From contig NC_080074.1 in the NCBI RefSeq assembly GCF_949987535.1, positions 42,453,641-42,517,640 on the forward strand: DNA of 64,000 nucleotides. The letters are read 5' to 3'. Of the stretch, positions 48,103-60,770 are shown in pieces (positions within the stretch are counted from its first letter, which is position 1; each line of letters starts with the position of its first letter). The position numbers and the translations under genes are program-made. The notes under the pieces are model-generated. The model did not search any database. It was not told the origin of the DNA and worked only from the letters and a program-made list of their open reading frames with translations. This stretch comes from Balaenoptera acutorostrata. Taxonomy: Eukaryota > Chordata > Mammalia > Artiodactyla > Balaenopteridae.

Positions 48103-50088
48103 AGGGGGGACCTTCAAGATGGCAGAGGAGTAAGACATGGAGATCACGTTCCTCCCTATAAATACATCAAAAATACATCTATATGTGCAACAACGCCTAC
48201 AGAACACCTACTGATGCTGGCAGAAGACCTCAGACTTCCCAAAAAGCAAGAAAATCCCCACGTACCTGGGTAGGGCAAAAGAAAAAAGATAAAACAGAGA
48301 CAAAAGAATAGGGACAGGACTGCACGTCTGGGAGGGTGCTATAAAGGAGGAAAAGTTTCCACACACAAGAAGCCCCTTCACCAGTGGAGACGGGGGGGTG
48401 GGCGGGGGGAAGCTTGGAGCCACAGAGGAGAGCACAGCCACAGGGGTGCAGACGGCAAAGCGGAGAGATGCCTGCACAGAGGATCGGTGCCGACCAGCAC
48501 TCACCAGCCCAAGAGGCTTGTCTGCTCACCCGCTGGGGCGGGAGGGGCCTGGGAGCTGAGCCTCCAGCTTCGGAGGTCAGATCCCAGGGAGAGGACTGGG
48601 GTTGGCTGCACAAACACAGCCTGAAGGGGGCTAGTGAGCCACAGCTAGCCAGGAGGGAAACAAGGAAAAAGTCTGGAGCTGCCTAAGAGGCAAGAGACCA
48701 TTGTTTTGGGGTGCGCGGGGAGAGGGGATTCAGAGCACCACCTAAACGAGCTCCAGAGACGGGCACGAGCCGCTGCTATCGACTCAGACACCAGAGATGG
48801 GCATGAAACGCTAATGCTGCTGCTGCAGCCACCAAGAATCCTATGTGCAAGCACAGGTCACTAGCCACACGCCTCCCACCTCCCCTCCAAACCCAGGAGC
48901 CTGTGCAGCGCGCCACTACCAGGGTCCCATGATCCAGGGACAATTTCACCAGGAGAACACACGGCATGCCTCAGGCTGTTGCAAGGTCACCCTGGCCTCT
49001 GCCATGTCAGGCTCCCCCCACATTCCAATTGTGACTACCATAGACACCCTTCCCCCCAGCCTGAGTGAGCCAGAGCCCCCTAATCAGTCGCTGCTTTAAC
49101 ACCCTCCTGCCTGGGCAGGTAACAGATGCCGGAGGGCAACCTACATGCAGAGGTGGGTCCAAATCCAAAGCTGAACCCCAGGAGCTGTGCGAACAAAGAA
49201 GAGAAAGGGAAATCTCTCCCAGCAGCCTCAGGAGCAGAGGATTAAATCCCCACAATCAACTTGATGTACCCTGCATCTGTGCAATACCTGAATAGACAAC
49301 AGATCATCCCAAAATTGAGGCAGTGGACTTTGGGAGCAACTGTAGACTTGGGGTTTGCTGTCTGCAGCTGATTTGTTTCTGATTTCTATGTTTATCTTAG
49401 TTTAGTTTTTAGTGCTTGTTATCATTGGTGGATTTGTTTATTGGTTTGGTTGCTCCCTTCTTTTTTTTTTAATTATTATTTTTTAACGTTAATATATTTT
49501 TTATTTTTTTATTTATTTATTTTGTAATTTCTACTTTTTTTTTCTCTTTATTTTTACTTTTCTTTCCTTTTTTCCTCCTTTTTCTTCTGAGCCGTATGGC
49601 TAACAGGGTCTTGGTGCTGCAGTTGGGTGTCAGGCCTGAGCCTCTGATAGGGGAGAGCCGAGTTCAGGACATTGGACCACCATAGACCTCCTGGACCCAA
49701 GTAACATCAATTGGCAAGAACTCTCCCAGAGATCTCTTAGTCTCAAGGCTAAGACCCAGCTCTAATGGCCAGCAAGCTCCTGTGCTGGACGCCCCATGCC
49801 AAACAACTAGTAAGACAGGAACACAACCCCACCCACTGGCAGAAAGGCTCTTTAAAATTATACTAAGTTCACACACACCCCAAAACACACCACTGGACAC
49901 AGCCCTGCCCACCAGAAAGACAAGATTCAGCCCCACCCACCAAAACACAAGCACCAATCCCTTCCACCAGGAAGTCTACACAAGCCATTGAACCAACCTC
50001 ACCCACTGGGGGCAGACACCAAAAACAACAGGAACTATGAACCTGAAGCCTGCGAAAAGGAGACCCCAAGCACAGTAAGTTAAACAAA

Positions 50089-51011
50089 ATGAGAAGACAG
50101 AGAAATATGCAGCAGCAGAAGAAGCAAGGTAAGAACTCACCAGACCAAACAAATGAAGAGGAAATAGGCAGTCTACCTGAAAAAGAATTCAGAGTAATGA
50201 TAGAAAAGATGATCCAGAATCTTGGAAATAGAATGGAGAAAATATAAGAAACATTTAACAAGGACCTAGAAGAACTAAAGAGCAAACAAACAATGATAAA
50301 AAACACAATAAATGAAATTTTAAAATCTCTAGAAGGAATCAATAGCAGAATAACTGAGGCAGAAGAACAGATAAGTGACCTGGAACACAAAATAGCAGAA
50401 ATAACTACTGCAGAGCAGAATAAAGAAAAAAGAAAGAAAAGAATTGAGGACAGTCTCAGAGACCTCTGGGACAACATTAAACACACCAATATTGGAATTA
50501 TAGGGGCCCCAGAAGAAGAAAAAAAGAAAGGGTCTGAGAAAATATTTGAAGAGATTATAGTCAAAAACTTCCCTAACATGGGAAAGGAAATAGTCAAGTC
50601 CAGGAAGTGCAGAGAGTCCCATACAGGATAAATCCAAGGAGAAACACACCAAGACACAGATTAATCAAACTATCTAAAACTAAATACTAAGAAAAAATAT
50701 TAAAAGCAGCAAGGGAAAAGCAACAAAAAACATACAAGGGAATCTCCATAAGGTTAACAGCTGATCTTTCAGCAAAAACTCTGCAAGCCAGTAGAGAGTG
50801 GCAGGACACATTTAAAGTGATGAAAGGGAAAAACCTACAACCAAGATTACTCTACCCAGCAAGGATCTCATTCACATTCGACAGAGAAATCAAAAGCTTT
50901 ACAGACAAGCAAAAGTTAAAAGAATTCAGCACCACTGAACCAGCTTTACAACAAATGCTAAAGGAACTTCTCCAGGCAGGAAACACAAGAGAAGGAAAAG
51001 ACGTACAATAA
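50089..51011 (+). pseudogene. L1 copy 4 ORF1 pseudogene with lost stop
   Basis: ATG at 50089, nonsense TAA at codon 53 (50245; CAA in copy 3), and a 4-base deletion near 50595 that shifts the frame and ends it at 50631. In the original frame the C-terminal domain is open from about 50817. The usual terminal TAG has mutated to CAG (50973), so that frame would run 12 further codons to 51011, 22 bases short of the ORF2 start. Confidence 0.88.
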
Positions 51012-51033
51012 TAAACCCAAAACAATTAAGAAA

Positions 51034-54000
51034 ATGGTAAGAGGAACATACATATCGATAATTACCTTAAATGTAAAAGGATTAAATGCTCCAACCAAAA
51101 GACACAGACTGGCTGAATGGACACAAAAACAAGACCCATATATATACTGTCTACAAGAGACCCACTTCAGACCTAGGGACACATACAGACTGCAAGTGAG
51201 GGGATGGAAAAATGGTATTCCATGCAAATGGAAATCAAAAGAAAGCTGGAGTAGCTATACTCATATCAGATAAAATAGACTTTAAAATAAAAATTATTAC
51301 AAGAGACAGAGAAGGACACTACATAATGATCAAGGGATCAATCCAAGAAGAAGATATAACAATTGTAAATATTTATGCACCCAACATAGGAGGACCTCAA
51401 TACATAAGGCAAATGCTAACAGCCATAAAAGGGGAAATCGACAGTAACACAATCATAGTAGGGGACTTTAACACCCCACTTTCACCAATGGACATATCAT
51501 CCAAAATGAAAATAAATAAGGAAACACAAGCTTTAAATGACACATTAGACAAGATGGACCTAATTAATATTTATAGGACATTCCATCCAAAAACAACAGA
51601 ATACACTTTCTTATCAAGTGCTCATGGAACATTCTCCAGGATAGACCATATCTTGGGTCACAAATCAAGCTTTGGTAAATTTAAGAAAACTGAAATCATA
51701 TCAACTATCTTTTCCAACCACAACGCTATGAGGCTAGATATCAATTACAGGAAAACTCTGTAAAAAATACAAACACATGGAGGCTAAACAATACATTACT
51801 AAATAACCAAGAGATCACCAAAGAAATCAAAGAGGAAATTAAAAAAAATCTAGAAACAAATGACAGTGAAAACACAACAAACCAAAACCTATGGGAAGCA
51901 GCAAAAGCAGTTCTAAGAGGGAAGTTTATAGCAATAAAACCTCAAAAAACAACAAAAATCTCAAATAAACAACCTAACTTTACACCTAAAGCAATTAGAG
52001 AAAGAACAACAAAAAAAAACCCCAGTTAGCAGAAAGAATGAAATCATAAAGACCAGATCAGAAATAAATGAAAAAGAAATGACGGAAACAAGAGCAAAGA
52101 TCAATAAAAGTAAAAGCTTGTTCTTGAGAAGATAAACAAAATTGATAAACCACTAGCCAGACTCATCAAGAAAAAGAGGGAGAAGACTCAAATCAATAGA
52201 ATTAGAAAGGAAAAAGGAGAAGTAACAACTGACACTGCAGAAATACACAGGATGATGAGAGATTACTACAAGCAACTCTATTCCAATAAAATGGACAACC
52301 TGGAAGAAATGGACAAATTCTTAGAAAAGTACAACCTTCTGAGACTGAACCAGGAAGAAATACAGAATATAACAGACCAATCACAAGCACTGAAATTGAC
52401 ACTGTGATTAAAAATCTTCCAACAAACAAAAGCCCAGGACCAGATGGCTTCACAGGCGAATTCTATCAAACATTTAGAGAAGAGCTAACACCTATCCTTC
52501 TCAAACTCTTCCAAAATATAGCAGAGAGAGGAACACTCCCAAACTCATTCTATGAGGCCACCATCACCCTGATACCAAAACCAGACAAAGATGTCACAAA
52601 GAAAGAAAACTACAGCCCAGTATCACTGATGAACATGGATGCAAAAATCCTCAACAAAATACTAGCAAACAGAATCCAACAGCACATTAAAAGGATCATA
52701 CACCATGATCAAGTGGGGTTTATCTCAGGAATGTAAGGATTCTTCAATATATGCAAATCAATCAATGTGATACACCATGTTAACAAACTGAAGGGTAAAA
52801 TCCATATGATCAACTCAATAAATGCAGAAAAAGCTTTCGACAAAATTCAACACCCATTTATGCTAAAAACTCTCCAGAAAGTAGGCATAGAGGGAACCTA
52901 CCTCAACATAATAAAGGTTATATATGACAAACCCACAGCCAACATTGTTCTCAAAGGTGAAAAACTGAAACCATTTCCTCTAAGATTGGGAACAAGACAA
53001 GGTTGCCCACTCTCACCATTCTTATTCAACATAGTTTTGGAAGTTTTAGCCACAGCAATCAGATAAGAAAAAGAAACAAAAGGAATCCAAATTGGAAAAG
53101 AAGAAGTAAAACTGTCACTGTTTGCAGATGACATGATACTATACATAGGGAATCTTAAAGATGCTACCAGAAAATTACTAGAGCTAATCAATGAATTTGG
53201 TAAAGTAGCAGGATACAAAATTAATGCACAGAAATCTCTTGCATTCCTATACACCAACAATGAAAAAGCTGAAGGAGAAATTAAGGAAACACTCTCATTC
53301 AACATTGTAAAAGAAGAATAAAATACCTAGGAATAAACCTACCTAAGGAAACAAAAGACCTGTATGCAGAAAACTATAAGACACTGATGAAAGAAATTAA
53401 AGATGATACAAACAGATGCAGAGATATACCATGTTCTTGGATTGGAAGAATCAACATTGTGAAAATGACTATATTACCCAAAGCAATCTACAGATTCAGT
53501 TCAATCCCTATCAAACTACCAATGGCATTTTTCACAGAACTAGAACAAAAATTTTCACAATTTGTATGGAAACACAAAAGACCCCGAATAGCCAAAGCAA
53601 TCTTGAGAAAGCAAAACAGAGACGGAGGAATCAGGCTCCCTGACTTCAGACTATACTACACAGGTACAGTAATCAAGACAGTATGGTACTGGCACAAAAA
53701 CAGAAATAAAGATCAATGGAACAGGATAGAAAGCCCAGAGATAAACCCACATAGATATGGTTACCTTATCTTTGATAAAGGAGGCAAGAATATACAATGG
53801 AGAAAAGACAGCCTCTCCATTAAATGGTGCTGGTAAAACTGGACAGCTACATGTAAAAGAATGAAATTGGAACACTTCGTAACACCATACACAAAAATAA
53901 ACTCAAAATGGATTAAAGACCTAAATGTAAGCCAGAGACTATAAAACCTTAGAGGAAAACATAGGCAGAACACTCTATGACATAAATCACAGCAAGATCC

Positions 54001-54843
54001 TTATTGACCCCCCTCCTAGAAAAATGGAAATAAAAATAAAATAAACAAATGGGACCTAATGAAACTTAAAACCTTTTGCACAGCAAAGGAAACCATACAC
54101 AAGATGAAAAAACAACCCTTAAAATGGGAGAAAACATTTGCAAATGAAGCAACTGACAAAGGATTAATCTCAAAAATATACAGGCAGCTCATGCAGCTCA
54201 ATATTAAAAAAAACAAACAACCCAATCCAAAAATGGGCAGAAGACCTAAATAGACATTTCTGTAAAGAAGATATACAGATTGCCAACAAACACATGAAAG
54301 GATGCTCAACATCACTAATCATTAGAGAAATGCAAATCAAAACTACAACGAGGTATCATCTCACGGCAGTCAGAATGGCCATCGTCAAAAAATCTACAAA
54401 CAATAAATGCTGGAGAGGGTGTGGAGAAAAGGGAACCTTCTTACACTATTGGTGGGAATGTAAATTGATACAGCCACTATGGAGAACAGTATGGAGGTTC
54501 CTTAAAAAACTAAAAATAGAACTACCATACGACCCAGCAATCCCACTACTGGGCATATACCCTGAGAAAACTATAATTCAGAAAGAGTCATGTAACCACA
54601 ATGTTCATTGCAGCACTATTTACAATAGCCAGGACATGGAAGCAACCTAAGTGTCCATCAATAGTTGAATGGATAAAGAAGATGTGGCACATATATACGA
54701 TGGAATATTACTCAGTCATAGAAAGAAACGAAATTGAGTTATTCGTAGTGAGGTGGATGGACCTAGAGTCTGCCATACAGAGTGAAGTAAGTCAGAAAGA
54801 GAAAAACAAATACCATATGCTAACACATATATATGGAATCTAA
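51034..54843 (+). pseudogene. L1 copy 4 ORF2 pseudogene
   Basis: ATG at 51034. An insertion near 51213 shifts the frame; the rest of the endonuclease is in the frame 51212-51763 and carries SNHNAM (AAC at 51716), the same Asp to Asn change as copy 3. Further lesions are a deletion near 51757, frameshifts around 51940-52020 and 52125, loss of the ATG context near 52370, CAA to TAA at 52734, a stop at 53064, and several near 53315, 53835, 53940 and 54590. Reverse transcriptase fragments (SPGPDGF near 52430, LFADDM near 53120) and the CCHC motif near 54411 are recognisable. The end is at TAA 54841. Confidence 0.9.
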
Positions 54844-55299
54844 AAAAAAAGGTTCTGAAGAACTTAGGGGCAGAACAGGAATAAAGACGCAGATGTAGAG
54901 AACAGACCTGCAGATACGGGGAGAGGGAAGGGTAAGCTGGGACGAAGTGAGAGAGTAGCATTGACATATATACACTACCAAATGTAAAATAGCTAGCTAG
55001 TGGGAAGCAGCTGCATTGCCCAGGGAGATCATCAGCTCGGTGCTTTGTGACCACCTAGAAGGGTAGGATAGGGAGGCTGGGAGGGAGATGCAAGAGGGAG
55101 GGCATATGGGATTATATGTATACATATAGCTGATTCACTTTGTTATACAGCAGAAATTAACACACCATTGTAAAGCAATTATACTCCAATAAAAATGTTA
55201 AAAAAAAAAAGATACAGCATTGGCCAGTAATTCTGAGATGGACAAATGCTTTAATTGGTCTTAAACATTTTTTTTTTCATTGGAAAAGTTACTTAGAAA

Positions 55300-55612
55300 C
55301 TATCATTTGGGTGAAGGTGGTCAAAATGGACAAACTTTCAGTTACGAGATAATTAAGTTCCGAAGATGTAATGTACAACATAATTTGGTTAGCAATACCA
55401 TACTGTATATTCAAAAGTTGTTAAGAGAGTAGGTGCTAAAATTTCTCATCGCAAGAAAAAAAAAAAATGTAACTACATGAGGTGATGGATGCTAAGCTTA
55501 TTGTGGTAATCACTTAGTAATGTATACATATATCAAATCATTATGATGTACACCTTAAATCTGTATTATGTTTTGTCATTTATATCGCAATAACACTGGA
55601 AAAAAAGAAAAA
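55300..55612 (+). mobile_element. Old L1 3'UTR (L1M-like)
   Basis: 'ttacgagataattaagttccgaagatgtaatgtacaacataatttgg', 'taactacatgaggtgatggatgctaagctta' and 'tcaaatcattatgatgtacaccttaaatctgtattatg' followed by an A-rich end are the standard L1M 3'UTR. Confidence 0.75.
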
Positions 55613-56671
55613 ATAATAATTTTTTATTATCAATATCATTATTACATTAATAGTAATGAACAGTATCTCTCTAGCTGTAGCCCTACCTTCTTTAAGAGAG
55701 CCTCCATTCTCTAAAAGTTCCCCTTCCCCATTCCCAAACTTTTCTGAGAATAAACACATTCTGTCTGCTTCCACCTGGTGCCCACCATTTTTCCTGCACA
55801 CTTCTTCAGCACCGTTTGGAGCATCTAGTGCTGAACCTCCCACTTAGTAAAGCCCTGTGAGGATGGTGCCCTAGTACACTGCCAGCATCTGCTGTCCGTG
55901 GTGCTAATTTTGTGCCAAGGACACTGTACCCTAAGGACACAAAGCACTGCCTCAAGTTACTATTGAATCCATTGAGCCCAGGCATTACAGCCAGAGACCC
56001 AGACATTGGATTTTGCCAGGTACTGCTATGAAAGGTCTTGAGTGTTCCCATGGTGCAAGGGGCAGTGTTCGGCTAATGCCACAAGTGCTATTAATACGTC
56101 AGTGCCCTAAATGTACCAAAGTTCCATATTCCCTGTACCCACCTTATTCATCTTTCCATCTTTTGAACCATGATCTTTTTTAATGGACACCAATGCAATG
56201 GTGCTTACTGCTCTTAATGTACTACTAAGTTTTTAGTGAAAATGAATTTTTCTGTTTTTATCTTCAGCCCTCAGTCTCCTAGAGATTAATTCACGAGCAT
56301 CACGCTGAAAAGCAAATCTCAGTAGCAAACAGTATATTGTACTCAAAATTGGCCCTCACTTCTAACTACCAAGTATGCTGTTAATTCTCTCTTGTCTTGG
56401 AATAAGCTCACTCTCGAGAGTTTTGCCAGCCCTTCTTCCAAACAGACCCTCAGTGAACCTGCCCTGATGTGGCTAATTCTACGGTGAGCAGCACTTAGGC
56501 TTTAGCTGGGAATGCCTACCACACTACAGTTCTACATTTAGTTTAGTTCAAGGAAAGCTGTAAGTTCTTATTCCATTCTGACAACTGAAGAATCCAGAAC
56601 CCCAATTTTAATGAAAACATCTTATTTTGGTGTGTTGGTTTATTTGGATTGACTGATTCTAGTCTAACAAA
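55613..56671. other. Intergenic DNA, nothing recognised
   Basis: Opposed short frames (55580-55847 and 55806-56051) overlap and have no recognisable domain. No repeat assigned. Confidence 0.4.
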
Positions 56672-56910
56672 GAGTATAGCAGTTAAGAGATGGACTCTGG
56701 AACCAGACTGAATTCATCTCAGGTTCGCCAATTACCAGCTGTGAGACCTTGGAAAAGTTACGTAATCACCGTCTGTGCCTCAGTGTTCCCAGCTATAAGA
56801 TGAGAGTATTGCTAGTGTACACACCGGGTTTTAGTGGAGATCAGTTCACATGAATAAGCAGTACTGGCATAGAACAGTGATTGGTATATAGTAAGCACTA
56901 TCTATGATCT
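56672..56910 (+). repeat. MIR SINE, forward, near full length
   Basis: 'agtatagcagttaagagatggactctggaaccagactg' (tRNA-like head), 'aattaccagctgtgagaccttggaaaag', 'gtctgtgcctcagtgttcccagctataagatgagagtattg' and 'ttggtatatagtaagcactatctatg'. Confidence 0.75.
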
Positions 56911-57494
56911 GCTAATGGTATTTAACAATTGTTTAGCTGCTGTAACTTTACCAATGATCACCCATGCAAAGACTTTCTCATTTAGTGATACTGGATGAGT
57001 AAGAACTGATGTGGTCTGGACATATGCCAAAGAGTTTATCTAGTTAACACCTCTGTGCATTCTGAATTGGAGAAGGGGGGTACAAAGAGGAAATTGTGCA
57101 AATGTTTGTACTTATTTGTAATAAGGCATTAAATTCTAGCACACGTTGCAATGGGAAGAGGGTGTTTCTTGGGAGACAGTCTATAAGCAAATGTGTTTCA
57201 TCTTTCCTGTGTAAATACAGCTGGTCACTCTAACCAGCAGCTGGCATAGTTACATGATGTTAATACATTAGATGTGTATGTAGCCAATATACAAGCTCCT
57301 GTGTGTCAGGTTATATTATGTAATTATTCCACTGACATAAATGTCAACAATACTCCTATTCTGACCAAGAGGAAAACCTCCAACAAAGACATACTCTCTA
57401 GTCACCGCTAACTTGTATATTTTCCTTATTCATTAGCCAAAAATATTAAGTACCTCAAACTAATTAATTAACAAAATAAAAAATAAAGTGCAAA
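56911..57494. other. Intergenic DNA, nothing recognised
   Basis: No coding frame or repeat recognised; AT-rich. Confidence 0.45.
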
Positions 57495-57513
57495 TAAAAA
57501 CTTAGATTCATTC

Positions 57514-57540
57514 ACACACACACACACACACAGACACACA
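57514..57540. repeat. CA microsatellite
   Basis: CACACA run with one CAGACA interruption, within the old L1. Confidence 0.8.
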
Positions 57541-57690
57541 AATGTGTACACGAATATTCATAGAAGCTTTATTGTTCTCAATAGTCAAAAACTGGAAACA
57601 ACCAAAATGTCCTTCAATGAGTGAAAAGGTAAACAAACTATGGTACATCCAAATCATTAAATACTACTCAGCAATAAAAAGGAGTGAATT

Positions 57691-58790
57691 TTTTTATTTT
57701 AATTAACTATAGTTGATGTACAATGTTGCAGGTGTACAGCAAAACACAGGTATACAAAGAATACTCTGTACAAAGTATTCTTTTTCAGATTCTTTTCCAT
57801 TATAGATTATTATCTTTTTAAAAATTTATTTATTTTATTTATTTTATTTTTGGCTGCGTTGGGTCTTCGCTGCTACACATGGGCTTTCTCTAGTTGCAGT
57901 GAGTGGGGGTTACTCTTCATTGCGGTGGCTTCTCTTGTTGCGGAGCACAGGCTCTAGGTGCACAGGCTTCAGTAGTTGTGGCACGCAGCCTCTAGAGCAC
58001 AGGCTCAGTAGTTGTGGCACACGGGCTTAGTTGCTCCATGGCATGTGGGATCTTCCTGGACCGAGGCTCGAACCCATGTCCCCTGCATTGGCAGGCGGAT
58101 GCTCGACCACTGCACCACCAGGGAAGCCCCTCCATTATAGATTATTAAAAAATATTGAGTATAGTTCCCTGTGCTATACAGTTGGTCCTTGTTGTTTATT
58201 TTAAATATAGTAGTGTGTATCTATTAATCCCAAATTCCTCATCCATCCCTCCCTCCCCTTTCCCCTTTGGTAACCATAAGTTTGTTTTCTATGTCTGTGA
58301 GTCTATTCTGTTTTGGAAATAAGTTCATTTGCATCTTTTTTTTTAGATTCCACATATAAGTGATATAACATGATATTTATCTTTCTCTGTCTGACATACT
58401 TCACTTAGTATGATACTCTCTAGGTCCATCCCTGTTGCTGCAAATGGCACTATTTCATTCTTTTTTATGGCTGAGTAATATTCCATTATATATACATATA
58501 TACATACACACATACACACACACAGAAACACACACCCCACATCTTCTTTATCTATTCATCTGTAGATGGGCATTTAGGTTGCTTCCATGTCTTGGCTATT
58601 GTAAATAGTGCTGCAATGAACATTGCGGTGCATGTATCTTTTCAGATTATGGTTTTCTCCAGATATATGCCTAGGAATGGGATTGCTGGATCATATGGTA
58701 GCTCTATTTTTAGTTTTTCAAGGAACCTCCATACTGTCCTCCATAGTGGCTGCACCAATTTACATTCCCACCAACAGTGTAGGATGGTTC
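57691..58790 (-). mobile_element. 5'-truncated L1, reverse strand, middle layer of the nest
   Basis: Read on the minus strand: ORF2 C-terminal remnant ([24 protein letters not shown] region, minus-strand 58540 to 58343), 3'UTR and a tail that appears as T-runs at 57691-57705. A 15-bp TSD with one mismatch flanks it: aaaaaggagtgaatt (57676-57690) and aaaaaggaatgaatt (58791-58805). It is interrupted by SINE S7. An expanded TA/CA run lies at 58488-58536. Confidence 0.88.
57813..58130 (-). mobile_element. CHR-type SINE (copy S7, intermediate form), inner layer
   Basis: Reverse copy; head near 58130 ('accaccagggaagcccc'), tail of TTTATT units at 57813-57851, and two internal 'agtagttgtggca' units. 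A perfect 17-bp TSD tccattatagattatta is at 57796-57812 and 58131-58147. Confidence 0.95.
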
Positions 58791-59305
58791 AAAAAGGAAT
58801 GAATTATTAATACATGCAACAACTTGGATGAGTCTCAAGGGAACTGTGCTGAGTGAAAAACAGTCAATCTCAAAAGATTACATAGTATATGATTCCATTT
58901 ATATACATACCATTCTTGAAATGACAAAATTATAGAGATGGAGAACGAATGAGTGGTAACCAGAGGTTGAAGGAAGGAGTAAGTGCATGTAGCTATAAAC
59001 GGGTAGCCCAAGGAATCCTTGAGATGGAACACTCTGGTATTTTCACATGAATCTACACATATGACAAAAATTACATAGAACAAAATAGTACACACACATA
59101 CAAATGGGTGCATGTAAAACTGGAAGCAAAATATAAATAAGATTGATTCATTTTATCAATGGCAATCTCCCAGTTTTGATACTGCACTATAGTTATGCAA
59201 ATTATAACCATTAGGAGAAACTGGGTCAAAGGTATGTGAGATCTCTCTGTATTATTTCTTACAAATACATGTGGATCAACAATTATTTCAGAATAAAAAA
59301 TTCAC

Positions 59306-60039
59306 AAAAAGAAAAGAAAGTGCACCTAAGAACATTCATAAGATCTTATATAAAATGTCAAAAATGCAAAATCTAAATCTAAAAGTAGTATGATTTCATT
59401 ACTCACAGACTTACAATGTCTGCTATTTTTAAAGCAGCAATCCCATGATTCTGATTCAATAAATGTTTACTGAGCTCTAGGCCTAATAATAGGCCTTTAA
59501 GCAAAGAAAATATTATATGACCTTTAAGGATACTCTTGTGGTAGGTACTACAGTCCCTACTTTACAAATGATGACACAGATCCAGTGACGTCAAGGAACC
59601 TGCCCAAAGCCCCACTGTCAATATACAGCAGGCCTGGCACTTGCCTCCAGCCAATGCTTTTTCCAGCACTAAATCAGAGCAGCCTCTGTCATAGAGAAAT
59701 GTCCTTCATAGTACAAAACAGCAGCTATTCAGAATGAATTCAGGAACTTAAAAAGTGGATTTTGTGTTTAATTTTCTATCACAACAAGGGGGGAACTAAT
59801 TTCATGTTGCTACCACCCCCAAGTTTTCTTCTACTATTCTTTTGCCCCTTGACCACAAGAAAAACTCTCCCAGCAACATCTTTTAAAACCATCCCAGTTC
59901 TTTCCCACTTTCATAAGATGTCATATAAAATATCAACTTAAAAATGCAAAATCTAAATCTAAAAGTAGTATGACTTCATTACCCATAGATTTACAATAGA
60001 ACTATCAATCCTGATTCAATCATTAAATCCTCTTTGTTC
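59306..60039. other. Intergenic DNA with a MIR fragment
   Basis: Around 59520-59680, 'gtccctactttacaaatgatgacacagatcc...cctgcccaaagccccactgtcaatatacagcaggcctgg' is a MIR in reverse. A curious near-repeat links about 59336-59425 and 59915-59998: both contain 'tgcaaaatctaaatctaaaagtagtatga' followed by 'ttcattac'. The rest is unassigned. Confidence 0.45.
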
Positions 60040-60345
60040 GCCCCAACCAGCCCCTGAGTGGCTGAGCTGTTGCAGACTGGACGATTGCGGGGAGTGGTAC
60101 CCTAGTGAAGTCACGACCTCCAACCTTGGAGCCACAGGCCACTTCCCTGCAAAATGTACCAGCTGGTCCCAGCCTTTCCCTTGATCTGCAAAGTGCAAGT
60201 CTATTCCCTTTTCTCACAATATTACTCAAATATTTGAAATCAGTTATCAAATTGCCCAAGTCATCTTTTTCTCCAAGCTGCTGAACACACTCCAATTGGT
60301 CTATGTCTCTTTTAAGGCATGGTGACCAGAGATGGACTATATAAA
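60040..60345 (-). repeat. CR1/L3 LINE fragment, reverse strand
   Basis: On the minus strand: 'ttggagtgtgttcagcagcttggagaaaaag', 'tgatttcaaatatttgagtaatattgtg', 'agacttgcactttgcagatc', and further on 'gcagggaagtggcctgtggctcc'. This is the order of a mammalian L3/CR1 3' region. The 90-codon minus-strand frame is a relic at best. Confidence 0.5.
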
Positions 60346-60639
60346 GTGACTGTAGGTGGGGGTCTGCTGAGAACAGAGCAAGCTTATTCTCCGCCTCATT
60401 CTAAACACAGTGCTTCTTACTAATGCAGAGAACTTTACGTGAATCTCCTTGACGTCCAGTCACTACTCATAAAATGAAATTTTACATGCTACTTCTAAGC
60501 CGTATTTCCCTTTTCCTATAACTGTGCAATTGGGTTTTGTTTCTTTGTTTTACTTTATTTTTTTACCAAGGTGTAGGTCAAACATACATTCAACCAAGAT
60601 ATTAAATACCTTAAATACCTATTTCGTGTAGCATTTTTA

Positions 60640-60770
60640 TTAGTGCTCAAGTTATATAAATCAACAGTCTCTGACTTCAAAAAGCTCAGAGCTGTGGGGG
60701 ATGGGGAAGGAGGTCAAGCAAAACAACCTGATTTTCTTACAGTGTGATGAGAGTTAAAAAAGTAAGCACA
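60640..60770 (-). repeat. L2-like fragment interrupted by L1 copy 5
   Basis: 'ttttattagtgctcaagttatataaatc' and 'gacttcaaaaagctcagagctgtgggggatgg' followed by 'tgtgatgagagttaaaaaagtaagcacaagagtgctaagag' (continuing at 62465) fit a reversed L2. Low certainty. Confidence 0.35.

Larger units (their letters stand above)
48103..55210 (+). mobile_element. L1 copy 4: full-length LINE-1, inactivated
   Basis: The 5' terminus (gggggaccttcaagatggcagagg) matches copies 2 and 3, so the element is full length. The 5'UTR is about 1.99 kb with a CpG-rich first half (many CpGs already TpG/CpA) and a T-rich second half (49450-49580). ORF1 and ORF2 remnants follow, then the shared G-rich 3'UTR, AATAAA and an A-run ending at 55210. 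No TSD could be recognised on either side, so later rearrangement or an unusual insertion is possible. It has more lesions than copies 2 and 3, so it is probably older. Confidence 0.95.
57495..59305 (+). mobile_element. Old L1 3' end, outer layer of a nested insertion
   Basis: 57495-57675 holds degraded ORF2 C-terminus ('gaagctttattgttctcaatagtcaaaaactggaaacaacc', 'aaatactactcagcaataaaaagg'). After the inserted block it resumes at 58806 ('attaatacatgcaacaacttggatgagtctcaagg') and runs through its 3'UTR to an A-rich end near 59305. Confidence 0.8.
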
